64,000 nucleotides of DNA from contig NZ_VHQI01000007.1 in assembly GCF_006517625.1 (NCBI RefSeq), positions 1 through 64,000 on the forward strand. The letters are read 5' to 3'. The DNA comes from Mixta tenebrionis (GTDB lineage Bacteria > Pseudomonadota > Gammaproteobacteria > Enterobacterales > Enterobacteriaceae). Below are positions 8,776-16,531 of the stretch, in pieces (within the stretch, counting starts at the first letter, position 1; the number at the start of each line of letters is the position of its first letter). The notes under the pieces were generated by a model. That model did not search any database, was not told the DNA's origin, and saw only the letters and a list, made by a program, of their open reading frames with translations. The position numbers were made by a program, and so were the translations under genes.

Positions 8776-9540
8776 ATGGAACGTTTCAGTAACAAAGTGG
8801 TTATCGTTACCGGTGCGGGTTCAGGTATTGGCGCAGCAAGCGCGCAGCGTTTTGCTGAAGAAGGAGCCAGCGTAGTGCTGGTTGGCCGTACCAGGGAGAA
8901 ACTGAACAATACTTTCTCCCGGTTGAAAGCGGGCGACCATCTGGTTGTGGTAGCCGATGTCTCTAAACGCGAAGAGGTTGAAGCGCTGGCCGGCCAGGTA
9001 GAACAGCACTACGGGCGTGTTGACGTGCTGCTTAATAATGCCGGAGTGAATACCTCAGGGAAAATTCATCAGGCCAGTGACGAAGACTGGAAAAAGGTGA
9101 TGTCCACCGATCTGGATGGCGTGTTTTATTGCACGCGCGCCTTTTTGCCGGCCCTGCTGCAAAACGGCGGCAACATTGTAAATATCTCTTCCGTTTCCGG
9201 GCTTGGCGGCGACTGGGGCATGAGTATTTACAATGCTGCCAAAGGCGCCATCACTAACTTTACCCGCGCGCTGGCGCTGGATTACGGTAAGGACGGCGTG
9301 CGGGTGAACGCTATTTGTCCGGGGCTGACGCTTACCGACATGACGGAAGAGATGAAGCAAAACGATCGGCTGATGGCAAAATTTAATGAGCGCATCGCGC
9401 TGGGAAGAATGGGCGCAGCGGAAGAAGTTGCAGCGGCGATCGCCTTTCTCGCCAGCGACGATGCCCGCTATATTACCGGCGTCAATCTGCCGGTTGACGG
9501 CGGCATCACCGCCTCGAACGGACAGCCGCCGCAGGCCTGA
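8776..9540 (+). CDS. Short-chain dehydrogenase/reductase (SDR), substrate unknown
   Basis: 254-residue classical SDR oxidoreductase. Rossmann cofactor motif TGAGSGIG at 12-19, NNAG at 87-90, catalytic Ser139, Tyr152 and Lys156 (YNAAK), and a C-terminal PVDGG typical of the family. A strong AAGGAGG ribosome site precedes ATG 8776. Arg38 after the second strand (GRTR) suggests NADP(H) preference, which is an inference. It lies between the orphan binding protein and tyrA, convergent with tyrA; no pathway can be assigned. Confidence 0.9.
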   Translation: MERFSNKVVIVTGAGSGIGAASAQRFAEEGASVVLVGRTREKLNNTFSRLKAGDHLVVVADVSKREEVEALAGQVEQHYGRVDVLLNNAGVNTSGKIHQASDEDWKKVMSTDLDGVFYCTRAFLPALLQNGGNIVNISSVSGLGGDWGMSIYNAAKGAITNFTRALALDYGKDGVRVNAICPGLTLTDMTEEMKQNDRLMAKFNERIALGRMGAAEEVAAAIAFLASDDARYITGVNLPVDGGITASNGQPPQA

Positions 9541-9548
9541 CAGCAAAC

Positions 9549-9568
9549 GGCCCGCCCTGTGGCGGGCC
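9549..9568. terminator. Hairpin between convergent SDR gene and tyrA
   Basis: A perfect 8 bp GC-rich stem (GGCCCGCC with GGCGGGCC) with a CTGT loop, placed between two converging genes. T tracts on either side are weak, so it may be a bidirectional but imperfect terminator. Confidence 0.6.
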
Positions 9569-9578
9569 ATCCTTCACC

Positions 9579-10700
9579 TCAAACCCGGTTATCGTTGGCG
9601 GAACGCAGCAGCGAACGGCTCTCGCGCATAAAGCGCGGCGCGTAATCGCCAAACCAGCGTTCAACTTTGCGGAAGCTTTCAATAAATCCCGGCTTATCGT
9701 TTTGCTCCAGCAGAGCTATCGCCTCGCCAAAGCGCTGATAGTAACGCTTAATCAGCGCCAGATTGCTTTCAGAAGACATAATAATATCGGCATACAGCTG
9801 TGGATCCTGAGCAAACAGCCGTCCTACCATCGCCAGCTCCAGGCGATAGATCGGCGACGACAGCGCCAGCAGCTGCTCAAGCTGCACATTTTCCTCCGCC
9901 AGATGCAGGCCATAAGCAAAGGTAGCGAAATGGCGCAGCGCCTGAATAAACGCCATATTCTGATCGTGCTCAACGGCGCTGATACGATGCAGGCGGGCGC
10001 CCCATACCTGTATCTGTTCCAGAAACCATTGATAGGCTTCCGGCTGACGGCCATCGCACCAGACTACAACCTGCTTCGCCAGGCTACCGCTATCCGGACC
10101 AAACATTGGATGCAGGCCTAATACCGGGCCGGAATGCGCTGCCAGCATCGCCTGTAGCGGACGATTTTTCACCGAGGCGATATCAACCAGAATACATTCT
10201 TCAGGCAGCGGCGGCAGCTGCGCGATCACCTGCTCGGTAAGATGTATCGGCACGCTGACAATCACCATTCCGGCATCCGCCAGCAGCGCCGGCGCCTGCG
10301 CCCACTCCTCTTTATCGAGAATTTTCACCTGATAGCCGGAGAGCGTCAGCATCCTGGCAAACAGCTGCCCCATGCGCCCTTTACCGCCGACGATTACAAT
10401 CGGGCGCATTTCCGGGCAGAGCGTTTTAAAGCCTTTATCATTTTCGCTGGAGTAGGATTCGCGCATCACGCGACGCAATATATCCTCAATCAAATCGGGC
10501 GGTACGCCCAGCGCCTCTGCCTCCTGGCGCCGCGAAGCCAGCATCGACGCTTCGCGCTCCGGCACATAAATCGGCAGGCCATAGCGGCTTTTTACTTCGC
10601 CAACCTCAGCGACCAGCGCCAGCCGCTGCGCCAGCAGATCCAGCAGCGCCTTATCGACTTCATCAATTTTATCGCGCAGCGCGGTTAATTCAGCCACCAT
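9579..10700 (-). CDS. tyrA: Bifunctional chorismate mutase/prephenate dehydrogenase TyrA
   Basis: Converts chorismate via prephenate to 4-hydroxyphenylpyruvate for tyrosine synthesis; feedback inhibited by tyrosine. 373 residues as in E. coli. AroQ chorismate mutase domain (about 1-90) followed by an NAD-dependent prephenate dehydrogenase with the nucleotide-binding IVGGKGRMG near 102 and the LHPMFGPD motif. It starts five bases after the aroF stop, forming the classical aroF-tyrA operon. Confidence 0.98.
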   Translation of the reverse strand: MVAELTALRDKIDEVDKALLDLLAQRLALVAEVGEVKSRYGLPIYVPEREASMLASRRQEAEALGVPPDLIEDILRRVMRESYSSENDKGFKTLCPEMRPIVIVGGKGRMGQLFARMLTLSGYQVKILDKEEWAQAPALLADAGMVIVSVPIHLTEQVIAQLPPLPEECILVDIASVKNRPLQAMLAAHSGPVLGLHPMFGPDSGSLAKQVVVWCDGRQPEAYQWFLEQIQVWGARLHRISAVEHDQNMAFIQALRHFATFAYGLHLAEENVQLEQLLALSSPIYRLELAMVGRLFAQDPQLYADIIMSSESNLALIKRYYQRFGEAIALLEQNDKPGFIESFRKVERWFGDYAPRFMRESRSLLRSANDNRV

Positions 10701-10705
10701 CGGGG

Positions 10706-11785
10706 TTACTTCTCCTGTGACAAACGCGCCGTCAGCACGCCGCTTAAATCCTGATGTATCCGACGCAGCAGCTGCCCGGTGCTCTCCCAGTTAATACAGG
10801 CATCGGTTACCGACACGCCGTAGCGCATTTCGCTGCGCGGCTGCTCGGAAGACTGGTTGCCCTCATGCAGATGGCTCTCCAGCATCAGCCCGATAATAGA
10901 GCGGTTGCCGTCCCTGATTTGCGCCACGGCGGATTCAGCCACGCCGGGCTGACGGCGGTAATCTTTGTTTGAATTACCATGGCTGCAATCTATCATCAGC
11001 GCCGGACGGAGTCCCGCTTTCGCCATCTCTTTTTCGCACTGCGCCACATCTTCCGGACTGTAGTTAGGCGCTTTACCGCCGCGTAAAATCACATGTCCGT
11101 TAGGGTTGCCCTGCGTCTGTAACAGACAGACCTGGCCGCCCTGATTAATGCCGACAAAACGGTGCGGCATGGCGGCGGCGCGCATTGCATTAATCGCCGT
11201 ACCAAGGCTGCCGTCGGTGCCGTTTTTGAATCCTACCGGCATGGAAAGGCCCGATGCCATTTCGCGATGGGTCTGCGATTCGGTGGTGCGGGCGCCAATG
11301 GCGGCCCAGCTAAACAGATCGCCCAGATACTGCGGGGTATTAGGATCGAGCGCTTCCGTCGCTAACGGCAGCCCCATTTCCACCAGGCTCACCAGCAGCT
11401 GACGCGCGATATGCAGACCGGCTTCCACATCAAATGAGTTATCCATATAAGGATCGTTGATTAGCCCTTTCCAGCCGACGGTGGTGCGGGGTTTTTCAAA
11501 ATAGACGCGCATGACGATATAGAGCTGATCCTTCAGCTGTTCAGAGAGATCTTTCAGTTGACGGGCATAAACAAGGGCCGCTTCCGGATCGTGAATAGAA
11601 CAGGGGCCGCAAACAATTAGCAGGCGAGGATCTCTGCCGGCAATAATGTCGGCAATGGTTTGCCGCGCGGCGGAGACCTGCGCTTCAAGCTGCGCGTTAA
11701 GCGGAAATTTTTCTTTCAGCTGCGCCGGCGTAATCAAAACCTGTTCTTCTGCGATATGCACATTGTTCAGCGCGTCTTTCTGCAT
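10706..11785 (-). CDS. aroF: DAHP synthase, tyrosine-sensitive type (AroF)
   Basis: First step of the shikimate pathway: phosphoenolpyruvate plus erythrose 4-phosphate to DAHP. 359 residues of the class I (AroFGH) family, with CGPCSIHD near 59-66 (metal-binding Cys), [10 protein letters not shown] and the GIMLESH-like C-terminal metal motif ([11 protein letters not shown]). The AroF assignment, against AroG or AroH, rests on its operon with tyrA and the upstream TyrR boxes, as in E. coli. Confidence 0.97.
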   Translation of the reverse strand: MQKDALNNVHIAEEQVLITPAQLKEKFPLNAQLEAQVSAARQTIADIIAGRDPRLLIVCGPCSIHDPEAALVYARQLKDLSEQLKDQLYIVMRVYFEKPRTTVGWKGLINDPYMDNSFDVEAGLHIARQLLVSLVEMGLPLATEALDPNTPQYLGDLFSWAAIGARTTESQTHREMASGLSMPVGFKNGTDGSLGTAINAMRAAAMPHRFVGINQGGQVCLLQTQGNPNGHVILRGGKAPNYSPEDVAQCEKEMAKAGLRPALMIDCSHGNSNKDYRRQPGVAESAVAQIRDGNRSIIGLMLESHLHEGNQSSEQPRSEMRYGVSVTDACINWESTGQLLRRIHQDLSGVLTARLSQEK

Positions 11786-11839
11786 TTTACGATCCTCATC
11801 TCATCCTGGGCATGTTCGTCATAGCGATGTGTCGACTAA

Positions 11840-11857
11840 TGTAACATGTAAAGTACA
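11840..11857 (-). promoter_or_regulatory. Candidate TyrR box near the aroF promoter
   Basis: TGTAAC-N6-AGTACA resembles the TyrR consensus TGTAAA-N6-TTTACA and keeps its invariant G and C. It lies about 55 bases before the aroF start codon, where it could overlap the promoter. A still weaker match follows at 11872-11889. The site is a moderate match only. Confidence 0.5.
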
Positions 11858-11978
11858 GCCAGACACCATATCGTACATATTTTTTACCAGTAAAATTTTC
11901 CAAAAAAGCATATTCAATATAATTTATTGATTTTATTTATAAAATATAAAACCAAACACCACCGCCACACAGGCGTAA

Positions 11979-11996
11979 TGTAAACTAAAAATTACA
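11979..11996 (-). promoter_or_regulatory. Strong TyrR box upstream of aroF
   Basis: TGTAAA-CTAAAA-ATTACA differs at one position from the TyrR consensus TGTAAA-N6-TTTACA. It lies about 195 bases upstream of aroF. In E. coli aroF is repressed by TyrR with tyrosine through several boxes, including a distal strong one; the arrangement here is comparable. Confidence 0.7.
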
Positions 11997-12122
11997 CCAG
12001 GCTGTAAAGCGCGATAAGCATGACCGGCCTCGCAACCATGCCGGCAAAAATAAGCGACACTAGCCTTTACTCATTTATCATGCGGCAGCAGCCATTGCCG
12101 CCCCATGTCCGCTGGAGAAACT

Positions 12123-12653
12123 ATGAATATTTATCTGCGCCCTCTGCTGGCTTCCGACGCGCAGGAGTATGCCGATGCCGTACATGAAACCTTGCCGCAG
12201 CTGCAGTCGTGGATGGCGTGGGCGCATAAAGATTATTCGGCGCAGGAAGCGGCAGCGTGGTTCAGCTGGCTCGATCGACAGCGCGAAAAAGGCGAAGCAA
12301 ACGAGATGGGTATTTTTTCTGTGGAGGATAACCGCTTGCTTGGCGCTGCAGGTATTCGCTACGCGCACGATGACGTGGAGCTGAGCGCTATTGGTTACTG
12401 GGTACGAGCGAAAGAACAGCGTAAAGGCGTGGCGCGTAACGCGGTATTGCTGCTGGCTCAGGAAGGTTTCCGTCACCCCGATATCAATACGATTGAAATT
12501 CTTGTGGCGGAAAACAATGTTGCCAGCCGCGCCGTAGCGCGCAGCTGCGGCGCCCATTTAAGCGAAATGCGCTATGGGCTGATCGTGCTGGCGGATGGGC
12601 CGGTGATGACCGCTATCTATCACTTACGCCGCGAAGATATGCCCGGCGACTAA
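12123..12653 (+). CDS. GNAT family N-acetyltransferase (RimJ/RimL-like)
   Basis: A 176-residue acetyltransferase of the GNAT superfamily, closest in style to the RimJ/RimL group that acetylates N-termini or small amines. It begins with the typical IYLRPLLASDA, has a glycine-containing acetyl-CoA loop region (RAKEQRKGVARNAV, about 99-112) and the ENNVASRAVARSCGA segment near 138-152. ATG 12123 was chosen since GGAG precedes it by five bases; an ATG six codons earlier has no ribosome site. Substrate unknown. It is separate from aroF and followed by a hairpin. Confidence 0.88.
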   Translation: MNIYLRPLLASDAQEYADAVHETLPQLQSWMAWAHKDYSAQEAAAWFSWLDRQREKGEANEMGIFSVEDNRLLGAAGIRYAHDDVELSAIGYWVRAKEQRKGVARNAVLLLAQEGFRHPDINTIEILVAENNVASRAVARSCGAHLSEMRYGLIVLADGPVMTAIYHLRREDMPGD

Positions 12654-12654
12654 A

Positions 12655-12680
12655 TCCCTCCGCTCAAAACGGAGGGACTT
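12655..12680 (+). terminator. Hairpin after the acetyltransferase gene
   Basis: An 8 bp stem (12655-12662 with 12670-12677) starting inside the spacer just after the stop codon. The T tract that follows is short (CTTAATT), so termination strength is uncertain. It also marks the edge of the AT-rich island. Confidence 0.55.
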
Positions 12681-12682
12681 AA

Positions 12683-12898
12683 TTACATTTTCGAGCGCAG
12701 CCACCAGCTGGTTAAAATAAAAATTATCACTGCCAGAAAGATTTCTATTTCCCGATCCCATTTATCAGCAGCGAATAGCCTGAGATAAAGCAAACAGCAT
12801 AAAAATTGAACTGCACATAACAGAATAAGGGTCAACCAATATGGCGATTTGTTCCCATTGATATTTATTATATTTATTGGATACTTAAAATAACACAC
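12683..12898 (-). CDS. Small two-helix membrane protein, unknown function
   Basis: A 71-residue predicted inner-membrane protein with two hydrophobic segments (about 20-41 and 51-66) separated by a charged loop (AADKWDREIE). The start is a GTG at 12896-12898 with no clear ribosome site, so the exact N-terminus is uncertain. It lies 25 bases downstream of another small membrane gene and is the last in an AT-rich minus-strand cluster. I do not recognise its family. A role as an immunity or partner protein for the upstream 236-residue product is possible but only inferred. Confidence 0.5.
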   Translation of the reverse strand: MCYFKYPINIININGNKSPYWLTLILLCAVQFLCCLLYLRLFAADKWDREIEIFLAVIIFILTSWWLRSKM

Positions 12899-12923
12899 TA
12901 CAAACCATTATTTGAATATCTGT

Positions 12924-13100
12924 TCAAATCCATTTACTATATTTTATATAAACATAGGCAACAACCAAAATCCAAAGTATAACAAAAAACACAGTATAAA
13001 ATGGGGTAAGAAGAATGATAATATATATTCCTGCTATAGTAATTATAACAGGAACCAGATAGAAGAAAGACTGTAATAGCCATAACACCAGTCGCTTCAC
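12924..13100 (-). CDS. 58-residue membrane protein coupled to the upstream gene
   Basis: A short frame that starts with GTG at 13098-13100 and overlaps the stop codon of the preceding gene as GTGA, a pattern of translational coupling. The product (beginning VKRLVLWLLQ, ending YSKWI) is almost wholly hydrophobic, with two likely membrane helices (about 5-31 and 32-52) and positively charged ends. It would be missed by a 60-residue cutoff. Family not recognised. The overlap and membrane character make it a candidate partner or immunity protein for the 236-residue product; this is inference. Confidence 0.62.
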   Translation of the reverse strand: MKRLVLWLLQSFFYLVPVIITIAGIYIIILLTPFYTVFFVILWILVVAYVYIKYSKWI

Positions 13101-13807
13101 TTTTTCAATATCTCATATAAAGCATCTGAAACCACATCTGGGTTATTATCACCAGATCTTATCTGATAAATGATTTTAGTCATGGATGGCTCAATGAGAA
13201 AGTATAACATTTCAATACCCTCTTCATATAGCAAATGGTAATATTCACTATCCTGGTACTTAAGCTTGTTTACTGCCAGCGAGGCCAGCTGAGCTTTGCC
13301 GTAGTAGCTAAGACTGGTAACAAACCACGATGAAAATTTATTTACTCTTGCAACATGAGAAGCTTTGAATTCGGCAGAATTCACTATCAGCTTTGCAATA
13401 GTAGCTGCCAGAGCCATCTTACTGATTTTATTCGCTGCAGTGTGAGCGGCTAATCCAAATGTTTCCTGAATAAAAGCCACCAATTTGTTAGCATTATTGG
13501 TATCAATTCTTTTCAAGGTTTTTTGAAAATAAATCTGCACCATATCTAGTACAACATCTTCACGCCGATAAATTTCCATTACCGAAAGAAGCAAGCGATA
13601 GTCTTCCTTTCCCATGTTCTGGCAAACATTACGATAGTCTTCATCAGGTATAAGGCATGACCCATAATTAATGACTCTCTCTCCTCCCATTTTTACATTG
13701 TTAATTGTAGATATCAGATTTTTATTGACTTGTGCCATTCCTCTTGTTAAAGCTAAAGCAAAGCGTTTCTTGGCTTGCATTTGTAACTGAAGGTAGGTTT
13801 GTGGCAT
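13097..13807 (-). CDS. Unknown 236-residue protein of an AT-rich accessory island
   Basis: A complete gene without a family I can name. The ATG at 13805-13807 (MPQTYLQLQ) is chosen because GGAAGG lies eight bases upstream; a GTG two codons earlier is too near it. The protein is mostly helical in appearance, with a basic N-terminus, an Ala-rich amphipathic or weakly hydrophobic segment (about 117-145, AAHTAANKISKMALAATIAK) and no signal peptide. It is followed by two small membrane-protein genes, the first overlapping its stop, and faces a third across a 71 bp divergent gap. This layout resembles small effector/toxin-immunity loci, but no function can be asserted. Confidence 0.75.
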   Translation of the reverse strand: MPQTYLQLQMQAKKRFALALTRGMAQVNKNLISTINNVKMGGERVINYGSCLIPDEDYRNVCQNMGKEDYRLLLSVMEIYRREDVVLDMVQIYFQKTLKRIDTNNANKLVAFIQETFGLAAHTAANKISKMALAATIAKLIVNSAEFKASHVARVNKFSSWFVTSLSYYGKAQLASLAVNKLKYQDSEYYHLLYEEGIEMLYFLIEPSMTKIIYQIRSGDNNPDVVSDALYEILKK

Positions 13808-13878
13808 ATTCACTGCCTTCCGAAAAATTAGTATTGTTCAATAATTTATCATTACAGGATTAAAGGGCAAGTATCATC

Positions 13879-14136
13879 ATGGCAAAAAGAAAGAAAATAT
13901 TAATTTACTCATTAATAATCATTATTTATATTCTAATAATACCAGAATTTATTATTCGCACGATTAAATCGGATTATATTTTATGGCTGAGCCATATAAT
14001 AAGTTTAGGAGGGGTGCTAAATCCACTTATGTCAGTAACAATTTTTATGATATGTATTTCAATTTTGCTGGCTATTTTAACCTTATTTATTGCAAAAAGA
14101 TTTTTTCGGGCTAGATCACCCTCTAATAATGAATAA
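13879..14136 (+). CDS. Small hydrophobic membrane protein, unknown function
   Basis: An 85-residue frame with a Lys/Arg-rich start (MAKRKKI), a first hydrophobic helix (about 8-26), and further hydrophobic stretches (about 34-75) before a charged tail RFFRARSPSNNE. It is very AT-rich, unlike the flanking housekeeping genes. The ribosome site is weak (an AGGG about 13 bases upstream). It is divergent from the 236-residue gene. No family recognised; moderately likely to be real because the frame is well bounded and membrane-like. Confidence 0.5.
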   Translation: MAKRKKILIYSLIIIIYILIIPEFIIRTIKSDYILWLSHIISLGGVLNPLMSVTIFMICISILLAILTLFIAKRFFRARSPSNNE

Positions 14137-14308
14137 AATTTTCTCCTAAGCGGCTTGATGTAGCGCTGACAGTAAGCGTTCTGTACGGCAGTGGTGCAAG
14201 TAATAGTCCCCCTTCTCGCACCGCTTCTGATACTACGACGACTGGTTTTGACCATAAGATTTTCTTTTTCTCATTCGACCTATAGTTTCTGAACCATCCC
14301 CATTACCC
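14137..14308. other. Gap between the accessory island and rplS
   Basis: No complete gene is seen. The minus strand can be read as a short Arg/Lys-rich frame broken by stop codons, which could be a decayed gene or simply chance. Base composition returns from the AT-rich island to the average of the region here. Confidence 0.4.
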
Positions 14309-14341
14309 ATAAAAAAGGGGCTGGCATCACGCCAACCCCTT
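14309..14341 (-). terminator. Terminator of the rpsP-rimM-trmD-rplS operon
   Basis: Stem of about 11 bp with one mismatch (14315-14325 with 14331-14341), followed on the minus strand by T6. It lies 38 bases past the rplS stop. Confidence 0.9.
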
Positions 14342-14379
14342 GTTTGCTATTAACTTTAAGATGTCGCTTACGCGAGCCC

Positions 14380-14769
<390 letters not shown>

Positions 14770-15534
14770 TTAACCTTCCGCATCATCGTTTTGTTGCGCG
14801 TTGAATTCCCGCTGGAATTCGCTGAGCAACTTTGCTTGCTCTTCAGTCAGAGCCAGGTTTTCCAGAAGTTCAGGTCTTCTAAGCCAGGTACGGCCAAGCG
14901 ACTGTTTCAGGCGCCAGCGGCGAATTTCAGCATGGTTGCCCGACAGCAATACTGACGGAACCTCCAGCCCTTCCAACACTTCAGGGCGGGTATAGTGCGG
15001 ACAATCCAGCAAACCATCAGAAAACGAATCTTCATCGGCTGACGCCTGCTTGCCCAGCACGCCGGGTATAAACCGGGCGACCGAATCAATCAACGTCATT
15101 GCTGGCAGTTCGCCACCGCTGAGAACGTAATCCCCAATCGACCATTCTTCATCGATCTCGGTTTGGATCACGCGCTCATCGATCCCTTCATAGCGTCCGC
15201 ATACCAGAATTAACTTCTGCTGCGTCGCCAGTTCGCAAACCCCATTCTGATCGAGTTTGCGCCCCTGAGGTGACAGATAAATCACCTTAGCGCCCTCTCC
15301 CGCCGCCGCTTTCGCTGCGTGGATGGCGTCCCGTAAGGGTTGCACCATCATCAGCATTCCCGGTCCGCCGCCGTAAGGACGATCGTCTACGGTACGGTGC
15401 CGGTCATAAGTGAAGTCACGTGGACTCCAGCTCTGAATGCTGAGCAGGCCATTTTTTACTGCCCGGCCAGTTACCCCGTAATCGGTAATCGCGCGAAACA
15501 TCTCTGGAAAAAGGCTGATAACACCGATCCACAT
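14770..15534 (-). CDS. trmD: tRNA (guanine-N1)-methyltransferase TrmD
   Basis: Methylates G37 next to the anticodon of tRNAs reading CNN codons and so prevents +1 frameshifting; an essential SPOUT-fold homodimer. 254 residues. The start at 15534 gives [13 protein letters not shown], the conserved N-terminus; upstream in-frame codons are not part of the family. Seen motifs: RPYGGGPGM near 55, [11 protein letters not shown] near 113 and [11 protein letters not shown] near 131, which form the knotted SAM pocket. Confidence 0.98.
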   Translation of the reverse strand: MWIGVISLFPEMFRAITDYGVTGRAVKNGLLSIQSWSPRDFTYDRHRTVDDRPYGGGPGMLMMVQPLRDAIHAAKAAAGEGAKVIYLSPQGRKLDQNGVCELATQQKLILVCGRYEGIDERVIQTEIDEEWSIGDYVLSGGELPAMTLIDSVARFIPGVLGKQASADEDSFSDGLLDCPHYTRPEVLEGLEVPSVLLSGNHAEIRRWRLKQSLGRTWLRRPELLENLALTEEQAKLLSEFQREFNAQQNDDAEG

Positions 15535-15569
15535 AGCGCTCGCCGTTGCATTACCGTTTTGTTCGGAGG

Positions 15570-16118
15570 TCAAAAACCAGGATCCCAATCTACTTCAATG
15601 GTGCCGGTAGTGAGATCGACTTTCTTGATAACCTGTTCATCAAGAAACGGAATTAACCGCTCTTTCACACCGAACGCATCTTTCAGGTTTGCCTTAACGA
15701 CCAGTACGTCGTTCGAGCCGGTTTCCATCAAATCAATGACTTTACCCATTTCGTAGCCGTCGATGGTAACTACCTGGCAACCCATAAGGTCTTTCCAGTA
15801 GTAATCACCCTCTTCCAGCGCCGGCAACTGCGAGGAGTCGACCAGAATTTCACAATTGGTCAACTGAGCCGCCGCATCACGATCGTCAACGCCTTTGACT
15901 TTGATGATCATGTCCTGATTGTGGTGCTTCCAGCCTTCCAGTTCAATCTGCTGCCATTTTCCGGCGCGCTGAATAAACCACGGCTGGTAGTCAAAGATGC
16001 TGTCGGCATCTTCGGTGGAAGAAAACACTTTGAGCCAACCCCGGATGCCGTATGCGGCTCCCATCTTACCCAGCGTAACTGGATTAACGGGAGGCTGTGT
16101 GGCGAGTTGTTTGCTCAT
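15570..16118 (-). CDS. rimM: 16S rRNA-processing factor RimM
   Basis: Assembly factor that binds S19 and the 30S head during maturation. 182 residues as in E. coli. N-terminal RimM barrel ([20 protein letters not shown]) and C-terminal PRC-barrel ([15 protein letters not shown] onward) are both intact. The start at 16118 (MSKQLA) has a GGTGG ribosome site; a GTG three codons earlier is less likely. Second gene of the operon, 18 bases after rpsP. Confidence 0.98.
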   Translation of the reverse strand: MSKQLATQPPVNPVTLGKMGAAYGIRGWLKVFSSTEDADSIFDYQPWFIQRAGKWQQIELEGWKHHNQDMIIKVKGVDDRDAAAQLTNCEILVDSSQLPALEEGDYYWKDLMGCQVVTIDGYEMGKVIDLMETGSNDVLVVKANLKDAFGVKERLIPFLDEQVIKKVDLTTGTIEVDWDPGF

Positions 16119-16136
16119 GCTAACCACCGTGACAGA

Positions 16137-16385
16137 TTAAGCTGCTTTTTTAGCTTCTTTGATCAGCGCGTTAACGCGATCTGACAGCGTTGCGCCCTGG
16201 CCAACCCAGTGCTCAATGCGGTCCAGGTCCAGACGCAGCGCTTCAGCCTGACCAGATGCGATCGGGTTGAAGAAGCCTACGCGCTCAATGAAACGACCAT
16301 TGCGTGCGTTGCGGCTGTCAGTAACGACAACCTGATAGAACGGACGCTTTTTCGCGCCGTGACGTGCCAAACGAATTGTTACCAT
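16137..16385 (-). CDS. rpsP: Ribosomal protein bS16
   Basis: 30S assembly protein of 82 residues, as in E. coli, beginning [17 protein letters not shown]. First gene of the operon. Its own promoter and a strong hairpin lie between it and ffh. Confidence 0.99.
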   Translation of the reverse strand: MVTIRLARHGAKKRPFYQVVVTDSRNARNGRFIERVGFFNPIASGQAEALRLDLDRIEHWVGQGATLSDRVNALIKEAKKAA

Positions 16386-16400
16386 AACATCCTCTTCAGT

Positions 16401-16439
16401 TAATAAAACAACCGGGCCCCATCGAGGAACGGGGCCCGG
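16401..16439 (-). terminator. Strong hairpin with T tract in the rpsP leader
   Basis: A perfect 9 bp GC stem (16412-16420 with 16431-16439) and, on the minus strand, a TTGTTTTATT tail. It lies after the predicted rpsP promoter and only about 26 bases before the rpsP start, so besides ending ffh transcripts it would act on the ribosome operon itself, as an attenuator or leader structure. The structure is seen, the role is inferred. Confidence 0.7.
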
Positions 16440-16463
16440 GTGTCGTATATAAAAAGCCCGAAA

Positions 16464-16491
16464 ATTTTACTCATTTTGGCGCAAAAAGCAA
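16464..16491 (-). promoter_or_regulatory. Promoter of the rpsP operon
   Basis: TTGCTT (complement 16486-16491), a 16-base spacer and TAAAAT (complement 16464-16469), in the ffh-rpsP gap. Confidence 0.65.
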
Positions 16492-16531
16492 TCTAAACTG
16501 AGCAAGCTTGCGGACTTTTCTGTAAAGCGCC

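Noticed and set aside
13974-14255. 93-codon minus-strand frame over the end of the island
   Set aside because: It overlaps the better supported plus-strand membrane protein and its sequence is low-complexity basic; it could be a remnant but is not called as a gene.
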